In this document: positions 25,752-34,695 of the stretch, one piece after another | Position numbering within the stretch: the stretch's first letter is position 1 | Layout: every line of letters starts with the position of its first letter | Program-made: the position numbers and the translations under genes | Notes under the pieces: generated by a model | Told to the model about the DNA's origin: nothing | Seen by the model: the letters and a program-made list of their open reading frames with translations, nothing else | Databases searched by the model: none | Assembly: GCF_001613265.1 (NCBI RefSeq) | Contig: NZ_BDCA01000012.1 | Coordinates: 1 to 64,000, forward strand | Direction of reading: 5' to 3' | DNA length: 64,000 nucleotides | Source: Nocardia vermiculata NBRC 100427 | GTDB taxonomy: Bacteria; Actinomycetota; Actinomycetes; Mycobacteriales; Mycobacteriaceae

Positions 25752-26851
25752 CAACGAACCGGAATCCGCCCGCCGCACTGCTGCGCCCGCATGCCGAACA
25801 GGCCTTCGCTGCCGAACTTCGGGCCCTGCAAGCCGTAGACGATCGCCCTCGCCCACCGTCGTGGCAGCTCTCCCCCTGGGCCGTGGTGCGGTATCTGCTC
25901 GGTGCCACCCTGCCCGACGGTACCGTCGTCACACCCAAATACGTCGGTCCGCGGCGTCTGATGGAGGTGGCGGTGGCCACCTTGGCGACCGATCGGGCGC
26001 TACTGTTGCTCGGGGTCCCCGGCACCGCGAAAACCTGGGTTTCGGAGCATCTTTCGGCGGCAATCAGCGGATCTTCGACCCTGCTGGTGCAGGGCACCTC
26101 CGGGACGGCCGAGGAGGCCGTCCGGTACGGCTGGAACTATGCGCGGCTACTCGCCGAAGGCCCGACCGACGGCGCGCTGGTGCCCTCACCGGTGCTGACC
26201 GCGATGCGGACCGGAGCGATCGCCCGCGTCGAGGAACTCACCCGGATACCGTCCGATGTCCAGGACGCACTGATCACAGTGCTGTCGGAGAAGACGCTGC
26301 CGGTTCCGGAACTGGGCACCGAGATACAGGCGGCGCAGGGATTCAACCTCATCGCCACCGCCAACGACCGCGACCGCGGCGTGAACGAGCTCTCCTCGGC
26401 CTTGCGCCGCAGGTTCAACACCGTGGTGCTGCCGCTGCCGGCCGCCGAGGACGACGAGGTCGCCATCGTGACCCGCCGGGTCGAACAACTCGGGGCCACA
26501 CTGCAATTGCCCGCTACTCCGGCCGCGGCCGACGAGATACGCCGCGTGGTACGGGTCTTCCGGGAATTGCGTGCCGGGATCACCGCCGACGGCCGCACCA
26601 AGCTCAAATCCCCGTCGGGCACGTTGTCGACCGCGGAGGCCATCTCGGTGGTCACCAGCGGCATCGCGCTCGCAACGCACTTCGGCGACGGCGTCCTGCG
26701 TGCGGGCGATGTCGCGGGTGCGGTGCTCGGTGCGGTGATCAAGGATCCGGTGGCCGACACCGTGGTCTGGTCCGAATATCTGGAGGCCGTGGTCCGCGAG
26801 CGCCCGGAGTGGTCCGATTTCTACCGTGCCTGCCGCGAGGTGCACGGGTGA
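25748..26851 (+). CDS. MoxR-type (YehL-like) AAA+ ATPase
   Basis: 367 aa. MoxR AAA+ ATPases act as chaperone-like machines that work with VWA-domain partners on metal insertion, complex maturation or signalling. Walker A is GVPGTAKT at residues 89-96. Walker B reads IARVEELTRIP with Glu-Glu, as seems usual in the YehL branch, instead of Asp-Glu. Sensor 1 is LIATANDRDRG and the arginine finger lies in ALRRRFN. It is coupled on both sides: ATGA overlap upstream and GTGA overlap with the DUF5682 gene, which supports production in fixed ratio. Confidence 0.92.
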   Translation: MTTNRNPPAALLRPHAEQAFAAELRALQAVDDRPRPPSWQLSPWAVVRYLLGATLPDGTVVTPKYVGPRRLMEVAVATLATDRALLLLGVPGTAKTWVSEHLSAAISGSSTLLVQGTSGTAEEAVRYGWNYARLLAEGPTDGALVPSPVLTAMRTGAIARVEELTRIPSDVQDALITVLSEKTLPVPELGTEIQAAQGFNLIATANDRDRGVNELSSALRRRFNTVVLPLPAAEDDEVAIVTRRVEQLGATLQLPATPAAADEIRRVVRVFRELRAGITADGRTKLKSPSGTLSTAEAISVVTSGIALATHFGDGVLRAGDVAGAVLGAVIKDPVADTVVWSEYLEAVVRERPEWSDFYRACREVHG

Positions 26852-29154
26852 ACGGCACCCCCGCCACGCCGGACGAACCGCATACCCGGGTCTTCGGTAT
26901 CCGCCACCACGGCCCGGGGTCGGCGCGATCGCTGATCCGCGCCCTCGAACACTTCCGTCCCGACACCGTCCTGATCGAGGGGCCCGCCGATGCCGACCCG
27001 CTGACCGCGTATGTAGCCACCGAGGGCATGCGGCCGCCCGTCGCATTGCTGGCCTACGCGAGCGACAATCCCGCCCGAGCAGCGTTCTGGCCGTTCGCGG
27101 TGTTCTCCCCCGAATGGCAGGCCCTGCGCTACGCCGCGGACAACGCTGTGCCGGTGCATTTCTGCGACCTGCCGGCGGCGCATACGCTGGCCCTCGACGA
27201 GGCGGGCGGCGACAGCGGTGATCCCCTGGCTGCGCTCGCCGCCGCCGGTGGCTACGACGATCCGGAACGATGGTGGGACACGGTGATCGAATCATCCGGC
27301 GACACCACCGGGGACGGCACCGAGATTTTCGACGCGCTCGTCGAGGCGATGTCGGCGCTGCGCACCGCGATCGACACGGGGGCCGGAATCCCGCCCCAAC
27401 ACAACGGCGACGAGACCGGCGGCGCCGGGACCCACGACACCCCGCCCGCCATGCCCGCCAGGATCGGCACACGCACCCTGCAGCGCGAGGCGTACATGCG
27501 TCAGCGGATGCGAGCAGCACGTAAAGCCGGCGCCCGGCGCCTCGCCGTGGTGTGCGGGGCGTGGCATGCGCCGGCCCTGTCCGGACGGCTCGGCCCCGCC
27601 GCACCCGACCAGCTGTTACTGATGCGGCTACCCAAGGTGAAAACCTCGCTGACCTGGGTGCCGTGGACCCACTCCAGGCTCGCCGGGACCTCGGGGTACG
27701 GCGCGGGAATCACCTCTCCGGGCTGGTATCACCATCTGTTCACCCGCACCGAGGAACCGGTCACGCACTGGTTGACCAGGGTGGCCGGCGCACTGCGCGA
27801 GCGCGACCTACCGGTGTCGAGCGCGCACATCATCGAGGCGGTCCGTCTCTCACACACCCTGGCCGCCCTGCGCGAGCGACCCGCTCCCGGTCTGTCCGAG
27901 GTCATGGATGCGACGAGATCGGTGCTCTGTGAGGGTGACGAGACGCTGCTGCGTTTCGTCAGCGCCGAACTGGTCGTCGGAGAGGCCCTCGGCTCCGTGC
28001 CCGACAGCACCCCGACTGTTCCGCTGGACGCCGATTTGCGGGCGCGGGCGCGCACGCTACGCCTGAAGCAGCAGGCGCCGGTGCGACAACTGGATCTGGA
28101 CCTGCGCAAGGACCGGGACGTGGCCCGCTCGCATCTGCTGCATCAGTTGCGCATCCTCGGGATCGACTGGGGGACACCGGTAACCGGCGAGGTACGCAAT
28201 ACCGGAACCTTCCGGGAATCCTGGTCGCTGCGCTGGGACCCCGACCTGTCGGTCTCGGTCGTCGAGGCCTCGCGCTGGGGGACCACCCTGCGCGCCGCCG
28301 CCGAAGCGAAGCTCCTCGACCACGCCGGCGCGAGCGACGCCACGGTCGGCGAGATCGGTGCCGCGCTGGAAACGGCGTTGCTCGCCGACCTGGGCGGCGC
28401 GGTCGACGGCCTAGTCGACCGGCTCGAGGCGGTCGCCGCACTCGATCACGATGTCACGCATCTGCTCGCCGCACTGCCCGCCCTGGTTCGTACCCTGCGC
28501 TACGGCGATGTGCGCAGCACCGATGTGCACGCGCTGGCCCGCGTGGCCGACGGCCTGCTACTGCGCATCTGCACCGGAATGCCCGGTGCCGTCACGGGTT
28601 TGGACACAGATGCCGCCGACCGGATGCGCGGCCTGCTCGACGCCGCCCACGTGGCCGTCGCCACCCGCGACGACCGGCGTGCCACCGAGATGTGGCTGGC
28701 AACGCTGCACCTGCTCGCCGACCGCGACGATGTGCACGGCGCGCTGACCGGCCGGGCGGTGCGGCTACTCGCCGATGCCGGAATCATCGACGACACCGAG
28801 GCGGCGCGGCGGTTGTCGGCGGCACTGTCGATCGGCGCCACCCCCGCCGCCAAGGCCGCCTGGATCGAGGGATTCCTCGGCGGGCACGGCCTCCTGCTGG
28901 TGCACGATCGACAGCTGCTGGGACATATCGATTCCTGGCTGCGCGAACTGGACGAGGAGCAGTTCGTCGCCGTACTGCCGCTGCTACGACGCACCTTCGG
29001 CGCCTTCGAGACCGGGCAGCGCCGAGCGATCGCCCGCTCCGTCCGCGACGGCACGCCGGTTGTCCCGGAACCGGGAGCACCACCCGGTCCGGACCACGAA
29101 CGGGGCGCGCTCGCGATGACGGCCGCCGCCGAGATTCTGGCACTCGCATCATGA
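26848..29154 (+). CDS. DUF5682 family protein
   Basis: 768 aa from GTG 26848, overlapping the MoxR stop. The N-terminal 330 residues contain GIRHHGPGSARSL at 17-29, VLIEGPADAD at 41-50 and VVCGAWHAPAL at 234-244. This pattern (early His/Gly loop, Glu in a strand end, GAxH) resembles TraB/ChaN/erythromycin-esterase-like folds, so an enzyme-like domain is possible, as inference. The C-terminal half is helical. E. coli yehM is the likely counterpart in the yehL-yehM-yehP-yehQ region. The next gene, VWA, starts 22 nt downstream. Function unknown. Confidence 0.8.
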   Translation: MNGTPATPDEPHTRVFGIRHHGPGSARSLIRALEHFRPDTVLIEGPADADPLTAYVATEGMRPPVALLAYASDNPARAAFWPFAVFSPEWQALRYAADNAVPVHFCDLPAAHTLALDEAGGDSGDPLAALAAAGGYDDPERWWDTVIESSGDTTGDGTEIFDALVEAMSALRTAIDTGAGIPPQHNGDETGGAGTHDTPPAMPARIGTRTLQREAYMRQRMRAARKAGARRLAVVCGAWHAPALSGRLGPAAPDQLLLMRLPKVKTSLTWVPWTHSRLAGTSGYGAGITSPGWYHHLFTRTEEPVTHWLTRVAGALRERDLPVSSAHIIEAVRLSHTLAALRERPAPGLSEVMDATRSVLCEGDETLLRFVSAELVVGEALGSVPDSTPTVPLDADLRARARTLRLKQQAPVRQLDLDLRKDRDVARSHLLHQLRILGIDWGTPVTGEVRNTGTFRESWSLRWDPDLSVSVVEASRWGTTLRAAAEAKLLDHAGASDATVGEIGAALETALLADLGGAVDGLVDRLEAVAALDHDVTHLLAALPALVRTLRYGDVRSTDVHALARVADGLLLRICTGMPGAVTGLDTDAADRMRGLLDAAHVAVATRDDRRATEMWLATLHLLADRDDVHGALTGRAVRLLADAGIIDDTEAARRLSAALSIGATPAAKAAWIEGFLGGHGLLLVHDRQLLGHIDSWLRELDEEQFVAVLPLLRRTFGAFETGQRRAIARSVRDGTPVVPEPGAPPGPDHERGALAMTAAAEILALAS

Positions 29155-29176
29155 CGCGGCCGAGGAGGAACCGACG

Positions 29177-30346
29177 ATGACCCGGGACGGAACCGACGAC
29201 GACCAGGCCCGGCGCTGGCGGCTGGTGCTCGGCTCTCCCGCCGAGGACGGCCTCGGCGGACTGCCGGGTGCCGAGGACGCTGCGATGGATCGCGCCCTGG
29301 CGGCGCTCTACAACCAGCAGGATCCGGCACCGTCGGACGAGCGCACCGCGGGCCTGGGCGGTTCGGCGCCCCAGGTGGCCCGCTGGCTGGGCGATATCCG
29401 CGACTACTTCCCCGCCACCGTGGTCGAGGTGATGCAGCGCGATGCCATCGATCGGCTGCAGCTGACCCAGCTGCTGCTCGAACCCGAACTACTCGGCGCC
29501 GTCGAACCCGATGTGCACCTGGTCGGCACGCTGCTGAGCCTGAACACGATGATGCCCGAAACCACCCGGGCCACCGCACGATCGGTGGTGGAGAAAGTGG
29601 TGCGCGAGATCGAGCGCCGCGTGGCCACGCGCACCGTGTCCGCGGTGTCCGGCGCGGTGGACCGGGCCGCTCGCGTGGCCCGGCCGCGCTTGCGCGATAT
29701 CGACTGGGATCGCACCATCCGCCGTAACCTCGCGCACTATCTGCCCGAACATCGCACGGTCGTGCCCGAAACCATGGTCGGGTTCGGCCGCAAGTCCCGT
29801 GCGGTGCGCCGCGACGTGGTGCTCGCCATCGATCAGTCGGGCTCGATGGCCGCCAGTGTCGTCTACGCCTCGGTCTTCGGCGCCGTCCTCGCCTCGATGC
29901 ATTCGCTGCGGACCTCACTGGTGGTATTCGACACGGCCGTGGTGGATCTCACCGACCGGCTGTCGGACCCGGTGGATGTGTTGTTCGGCACCCAACTCGG
30001 CGGCGGCACCGATATCAACCGTGCCCTCACCTACTGCGGTCAGCTGATCACCCGCCCCGCCGACACGCTCGTGGTGCTGATCTCGGATCTGTACGAGGGC
30101 GGTCACCGCGACGAGATGCTGCGGCGGGTCGCCGCCATGACCGAGGCCGGTGTCCAGGTCCTGGTGCTGCCGGCACTGTCCGACGAGGGCGCGCCCGCCT
30201 ACGACCGCGACAATGCCGCCGCGCTGGCAGCGCTCGGTGTTCCCACATTCGCCTGCACTCCGGAGCGGTTTCCCGAACTGCTGTCGGTGGCGCTGGACCG
30301 CGGCGATGTGAGCGAATGGGCACGTTCGCATGCGGGCCGCCGTTGA
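29177..30346 (+). CDS. VWA-domain protein of the MoxR cassette (YehP-like)
   Basis: 389 aa with a strong ribosome site, GGAGGAA, before ATG 29177. The C-terminal half is a von Willebrand A domain with a complete MIDAS: DQSGS at residues 219-223, Thr278 in GGGTD and Asp304 in ISDLYEGG. The N-terminal 200 residues are helical and include FPATVVEVMQRDAIDRL. No signal peptide or membrane segment is seen, so it acts in the cytosol, presumably as adaptor between the MoxR ATPase and its targets. Last gene of the cassette. Confidence 0.92.
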   Translation: MTRDGTDDDQARRWRLVLGSPAEDGLGGLPGAEDAAMDRALAALYNQQDPAPSDERTAGLGGSAPQVARWLGDIRDYFPATVVEVMQRDAIDRLQLTQLLLEPELLGAVEPDVHLVGTLLSLNTMMPETTRATARSVVEKVVREIERRVATRTVSAVSGAVDRAARVARPRLRDIDWDRTIRRNLAHYLPEHRTVVPETMVGFGRKSRAVRRDVVLAIDQSGSMAASVVYASVFGAVLASMHSLRTSLVVFDTAVVDLTDRLSDPVDVLFGTQLGGGTDINRALTYCGQLITRPADTLVVLISDLYEGGHRDEMLRRVAAMTEAGVQVLVLPALSDEGAPAYDRDNAAALAALGVPTFACTPERFPELLSVALDRGDVSEWARSHAGRR

Positions 30347-30379
30347 GACAATCCTCACGTCGTATCGAAAGCGATTGTC
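30347..30379 (+). terminator. Weak hairpin after the VWA gene
   Basis: GACAATC at 30347-30353 pairs with GATTGTC at 30373-30379, starting immediately after the VWA stop. Seven pairs with a 19-nt loop and no T-tract make this a weak terminator candidate. Confidence 0.3.
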
Positions 30380-30509
30380 ACACCTGCACTCTCGGGCGTG
30401 ACCGGAACCGCGAGGCGATAACCTGCGGTTCGGCGGAGCTGCCACGAACAGCAGCAGTGGTCGAGCTATTCGATCGACGGGTCGCGCGCCGCCGCGGAAA
30501 TCGACGCGA

Positions 30510-30515
30510 TAACTT
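30510..30515 (+). promoter_or_regulatory. Candidate -10 box for a leaderless transcript
   Basis: TAACTT fits the actinobacterial TANNNT -10 element and ends 6 nt before GTG 30522, so transcription would start at or next to the start codon. This supports that GTG as a leaderless start. Confidence 0.4.
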
Positions 30516-30521
30516 GGATAT

Positions 30522-31127
30522 GTGTTGAAGAATTCCGTAGCCACGACGGCAGGAGCATGGCGGGCAGGTGACGACACCTCGGTGTCGTTTCGGGAGGCGG
30601 CAGTCGCCTGGGCCTTGGCAGCCCACGCCGAACTGGCCGAAACCGCGACCGGATACGGGCATTTCATCACAGTGAACGAGTTGGCCGAGCGGATTCAGGA
30701 AGTCTCCGGTGTGCACACCGAGGCTCCCACGCGTACCTGGATGGCCGCGATTCTGCGCAAGGTCGCCCGGCGCTGCCACTCCGCGGGCGAGCCGCCGCTG
30801 ACCGCACTGTGTGTGCGACAGAACCACACCGTCGGCAACGACTACAAGTACGTGCTCGAGCTTGCCGGCCTGCCGATTCCGGAAGATCTGGAACTGCACG
30901 CCGCCTACGCCCGCTGGCAGTGCTACCAGCATTACGGTGCGGAAATGCCCGCCGAAGTCGGCGTCCCACCGCTCACCCCCAAGGTCGATGCGCGCCGCCG
31001 CGGCCGCAGTGCCGCGAAACCCACCACCGCGGTGAAGGAAGACACGACCGCCGAGCCGCGTGCCGCGGTGTGCTCACAATGCTTCATCCAGCTGCCCGCC
31101 GGTGGGGTCTGCGAATACTGTCTCTGA
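30522..31127 (+). CDS. Hypothetical protein with HTH-like region and C-terminal zinc ribbon
   Basis: 201 aa, family not recognised. Residues about 45-75 (FITVNELAERIQEVSGVHTE) look like a winged-helix or helix-turn-helix unit, followed by ILRKVARRCHSAGEPPLTAL. The C-terminus has CSQC and CEYC pairs (about 183-200), a zinc-ribbon pattern, after a basic linker RRRGRSAAKP. The combination suggests a nucleic-acid-binding protein. It follows the VWA gene by 175 nt with its own -10-like box, so it is probably a separate unit. Convergent with the ABC permease gene. Confidence 0.6.
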   Translation: MLKNSVATTAGAWRAGDDTSVSFREAAVAWALAAHAELAETATGYGHFITVNELAERIQEVSGVHTEAPTRTWMAAILRKVARRCHSAGEPPLTALCVRQNHTVGNDYKYVLELAGLPIPEDLELHAAYARWQCYQHYGAEMPAEVGVPPLTPKVDARRRGRSAAKPTTAVKEDTTAEPRAAVCSQCFIQLPAGGVCEYCL

Positions 31128-31156
31128 CCCCGACACCGCACGGACACTGCTCGACC

Positions 31157-31186
31157 GGGCCGCCGACTGCGCACAGTGGGCGGCCC
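31157..31186. terminator. Bidirectional hairpin between convergent genes
   Basis: GGGCCGCC at 31157-31164 pairs with GGCGGCCC at 31179-31186, loop 14 nt, with a further CGAC/GTCG extension across one bulged base. It occupies the 71-nt gap between the convergent zinc-ribbon and ABC-permease genes, so it can serve both. Confidence 0.6.
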
Positions 31187-31198
31187 GTCGGGTATCTG

Positions 31199-33703
31199 TC
31201 AGAGATCGCTGATCGCTGCCAACGGCGGTGTCCGCGCCGCGCGCACCGCCGGCCACAGCGCCGCCAGCACACCCACCACGGCCGAGCCGATCAACATCGC
31301 GACGACCTGAGACCACGGCACCGCGATCGTGCTCAAGCCCAGATCCGACAGGGTGCGCAGGAATCCGACCCCCAAACCCAGACCGAGCACCACACCCACC
31401 ACGGCACCGAACACCGCGATCAACATCGACTCGAGGTAGATCGTGCGACGCACCTGCGGCCGTTGCATACCGACCGCACGCAACATGCCGATCTCCCGCC
31501 GCCGCTCCACCACCGACAAGGCGAGGGTGTTGACGATGCCCAGAATCGCGATCACCACCGCCAACGCCAGCAGTCCGTACAGGATCGCCAGCATCATGTT
31601 GATCTGCTGCGCCTGCGCCCCCTTGAACTGCTCCCGGTCCTGCACCTGCACGACCACATACGGTGCGGTCGCCTTCTCCAGGGCACCGCGCATCGCGGTC
31701 GGGTCCGCTCCGGGCGCAGCATCGACCAGCACGATCAGGTCGGTACGCAAGGCCACCGGCATCACCTGGTCGTACAGCTCCGGTGACACCATCAGCGGAC
31801 CCAGCAACTGGGCGTCGGCGTACACGCCGGCGACGGTCACCGAGAACTTCTTGTTGTCCACGCTGGTGACCTCGACGCGATCTCCGGCGTGCCAATGCTG
31901 TTCATTCGCTTCGGTTTCCGAGACCAGAATCGAGTCGCGTTCCAGGGTGTCGGTCCCCTGCCGAATGTCGTAGCGCAGCACGCTGCCCATCGCGCCGTCC
32001 GGCGAGGTCCCGGTCACCTGATCGTCGCCGACCTGCAATGCCACCGGTCGGAATGCCACCGCATGCGTGACACCGTCGACATGGCGCGCCGCCTCCGCCG
32101 CCCCGGGCGGCACCCCGATCATCTGCGGACCGGTGAGCACGTAGTCGGCCTCCACCCCCTTGTCGACCAGATCGCTGACGCTGGCCTTCGCCGACGCGCC
32201 CAGCATGCCGATCGCGGTGACCAGCATCAGCCCCAGTGTGAGTGCGAACGCGGTGGCGGCCGTGCGCCGCGGATTGCGCACCGCATTGTTGTGCGCCATC
32301 GCTCCGATCGACCCGAACGGCCGCACCAGCAGTCCCAATGCGCCGAGCACCGGACGCGACAGCGCCGGTGCCGCGAAAAGCACTGCGAAAATCAATGCCG
32401 CGGCGCCGATTCCCACCGTCACCGCCGCGTTGCCGCCGGTATTGCGGGCACCCAGCACCACCAGAATCACGCCGATCACCGCGAGCACCACACCGATCGC
32501 GGTGCGCACCCGCAACGACTCACCGACCGAGGCGAACTCCTCACGCATGGCCTCCACCGGTGGGATGCGGGACGCGCGCCGGGCCGGTGCATACGCGCTG
32601 GCCACCGTCACCACCACCCCGATCACCACCGCCACGGCCACGGTGCGCGGCGCCACCGACATACTCCCGGTGGGCAGGCCGAGGTCGAAGGCGTTCAGCA
32701 GTGCCGACAGCCCGAAGGCCAGGCCGATACCCCCGGCCAACCCGAGCAGGCTGCCGATCAGGCCGATCGCGAACGCCTCGGAGACCACCGACAATCCGAC
32801 CTGCCGGCGACCGGCGCCGACCGCCCGCAGCAGCGCCAGCTCGCGCAGTCGTTGCGCCACGATCATCGAGAAAGTGTTGTAGATGATGAACGTTCCCACC
32901 AGCAGCGCTATCGCACCGAAGGCCAGCAGGAAGTAGTTCACGAACTTCAGGGCGTTGCCGAGCTGTTCCTTCGCGTCGGCCCGGACCTGATCACCGGTCT
33001 GCACCTTCAGATCCGGTACCACCTTCGCGAGCCGGTCACGCAGCACCTCCGCCGAAACCCCCGGCGCCGCAGCCACATCCACATAGGCGACGTGGGAGCC
33101 GTCGGTGAACAGCTCCCGCGCCTGCGTGTCGTCGAACAGCACGCCGAGGAACCCGCCGGTATCGGAGGACACGTCGTAGATGCCGGCGAGGGTCACCTCG
33201 ATGGTGCCGTGCGCGGGAATCAAGACCTTCGTCCGGTCGCCGACGTGCAGCCCGGCCCGCTCGGCGCCCCCGGAGTTGAGCCCGATCTGTCCCGGCTGCG
33301 ACGGCGGTGCCCCCGCGACGAACCGGTCCGGTTCGGCCACCGCCCGCTCGGGCGGCAGATACGACCGGCCGACACTCGGCGCGCCACCGGTCTGCACGGC
33401 GTGACCGTCCTGCAGCAGCACGATCGGCCCCTGCACCGCGGGCGCCACCGTCCGGACACCGTCGGTGCCGGCGATCCGGTCGACCAGATCGTTGGACACT
33501 CCCAGCGACCGCGCATCCTCGGGCTGCACCCGCACGTCCACGCCCTTCGCCTCATCGGCGAAGATACCGTCGAAGGTGCGCTGCAAACTGTCGGTGAACA
33601 CGAACGACCCCGCCACGAAAGCGGTACCGAGAATCACCGACAACAACGTCAACGCCAGCCGCACCTTGTGCGCAGCGAGATTACGCAAGACCACCTTGCG
33701 CAT
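31199..33703 (-). CDS. MacB/FtsX-type ABC transporter permease
   Basis: 834 aa from ATG 33703; a longer frame adds 21 residues from the repeat-bearing intergenic DNA. It has two FtsX-type modules. The first helix (LALTLLSVILGTAFVAGSFVF) leads to an extracytoplasmic MacB-like domain of about 220 residues, then membrane helices near 250-420 and 460-500, a second outer domain, and a final helix trio ending with AALWPAVRAARTPPLAAISDL. Such proteins usually couple ATP hydrolysis to lipid, lipoprotein or peptide handling at the outer face. The ATPase gene lies 157 nt upstream in the same direction and is its partner. Confidence 0.92.
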   Translation of the reverse strand: MRKVVLRNLAAHKVRLALTLLSVILGTAFVAGSFVFTDSLQRTFDGIFADEAKGVDVRVQPEDARSLGVSNDLVDRIAGTDGVRTVAPAVQGPIVLLQDGHAVQTGGAPSVGRSYLPPERAVAEPDRFVAGAPPSQPGQIGLNSGGAERAGLHVGDRTKVLIPAHGTIEVTLAGIYDVSSDTGGFLGVLFDDTQARELFTDGSHVAYVDVAAAPGVSAEVLRDRLAKVVPDLKVQTGDQVRADAKEQLGNALKFVNYFLLAFGAIALLVGTFIIYNTFSMIVAQRLRELALLRAVGAGRRQVGLSVVSEAFAIGLIGSLLGLAGGIGLAFGLSALLNAFDLGLPTGSMSVAPRTVAVAVVIGVVVTVASAYAPARRASRIPPVEAMREEFASVGESLRVRTAIGVVLAVIGVILVVLGARNTGGNAAVTVGIGAAALIFAVLFAAPALSRPVLGALGLLVRPFGSIGAMAHNNAVRNPRRTAATAFALTLGLMLVTAIGMLGASAKASVSDLVDKGVEADYVLTGPQMIGVPPGAAEAARHVDGVTHAVAFRPVALQVGDDQVTGTSPDGAMGSVLRYDIRQGTDTLERDSILVSETEANEQHWHAGDRVEVTSVDNKKFSVTVAGVYADAQLLGPLMVSPELYDQVMPVALRTDLIVLVDAAPGADPTAMRGALEKATAPYVVVQVQDREQFKGAQAQQINMMLAILYGLLALAVVIAILGIVNTLALSVVERRREIGMLRAVGMQRPQVRRTIYLESMLIAVFGAVVGVVLGLGLGVGFLRTLSDLGLSTIAVPWSQVVAMLIGSAVVGVLAALWPAVRAARTPPLAAISDL

Positions 33704-33737
33704 AGGAGCCCCGGACACCCTCAGCCCTCCCGTGCCA

Positions 33738-33863
33738 TGCGGGACACCCGCACCCGATCGGGACAACGAGCCGCTCCGCGATTGTCACTCATCGTCCCCG
33801 CCAATCTGCGGGACACCCGCACCCGGTCGGGCCGATGAGCCGCTCCGCGATTGTCGCTCATCA
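33738..33863. repeat. Two direct copies of a 56-bp element, period 69 bp
   Basis: Copies at 33738-33793 and 33807-33862 agree in 51 of 56 positions. Each has the dyad GCGGG-ACA-CCCGC and ends near a stem whose arms differ between copies but remain paired (GACAA/TTGTC in the first, GATGAGC/GCTCATC in the second). The second copy reaches the TGA of the ABC ATPase gene, so the element lies inside the transporter transcript. Confidence 0.8.
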
Positions 33864-34625
33864 TCCCTCCAGGGACTTCATGCGGTCGAGTACCGAATCG
33901 GCTGTGGGGCCGCGTAGTTCGTCGACTATGCGGCCGTCGGCGAGGAAGATCACGCGGTCGGCGTAGGAGGCTGCGTGGGGTTCGTGTGTCACGATGACCA
34001 CGGTCTGGCCGAATTCGTCCACGGCCGCGCGCAGGATCGACAGCACCTCTCCCGAGGATCGCGAATCCAGATTTCCGGTCGGTTCGTCACCGAAGACGAT
34101 GTCGGGCCGGCCGACCAGTGCGCGGGCACACGCCACACGTTGCTGCTGCCCGCCCGACAGCTCGCTGGGCCGATGGTCGAGCCGATCACGCAACCCCAGC
34201 CGATCGATCACGGTATCCAGCCACTGCCGGTCCGCCGCACGGCCCGCGATATCCAGCGGCAGCGTGATGTTCTCCAGTGCGGTCAGCGTCGGCACCAGGT
34301 TGAATGCCTGGAAGACGAAACCGATCCGGTCGCGGCGCAACCGGGTCATCTGCTTGTCGGACAGACCGGTCAGCGCGGTATCGCCGATGTGCACGGCGCC
34401 CGAGGTCGCCGTGTCCAGACCCGCCAGGCAATGCATCAGAGTGGACTTACCGGATCCGGACGGGCCCATGATCGCGGTGAACTCGCCCTGTACGAACTCC
34501 GCGCTCACCCCGTCCAGGGCGCGGACCCGGGTATCCCCGGACCCGTACAGCTTCGTCAGGTCGGTCGCACGGGCCGCGACCTTGGTCGCGGTGGCGGGAT
34601 CGGTGCCCACGGCATCGGCAATCAT
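33861..34625 (-). CDS. ABC transporter ATP-binding protein (MacB/LolD type)
   Basis: 254 aa from ATG 34625, preceded by GGGGG. Walker A is GPSGSGKST, Q-loop VFQAFNLVP, signature LSGGQQQR, Walker B IVFGDEPTGNLD and switch His in VIVTHEP, so all ATPase motifs are present. The sequence type is that of the MacB/LolD exporter ATPases that pair with FtsX-like permeases. Its partner permease is the next gene downstream, separated by the duplicated 56-bp element. Confidence 0.95.
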   Translation of the reverse strand: MIADAVGTDPATATKVAARATDLTKLYGSGDTRVRALDGVSAEFVQGEFTAIMGPSGSGKSTLMHCLAGLDTATSGAVHIGDTALTGLSDKQMTRLRRDRIGFVFQAFNLVPTLTALENITLPLDIAGRAADRQWLDTVIDRLGLRDRLDHRPSELSGGQQQRVACARALVGRPDIVFGDEPTGNLDSRSSGEVLSILRAAVDEFGQTVVIVTHEPHAASYADRVIFLADGRIVDELRGPTADSVLDRMKSLEG

Positions 34626-34695
34626 GCCCCCAGTGTGACCAACGCGCCCGGTCCGCGCCATCGGGGTTGTCCCCCCATTTTCCGGGGGCCGGGGA

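Noticed and set aside
31889..33838. 649-codon rightward frame opposite the ABC permease
   Set aside because: Composition is His/Arg/Asp/Gly-rich, typical of a mirrored membrane-protein gene; the leftward frame has the FtsX membrane pattern.
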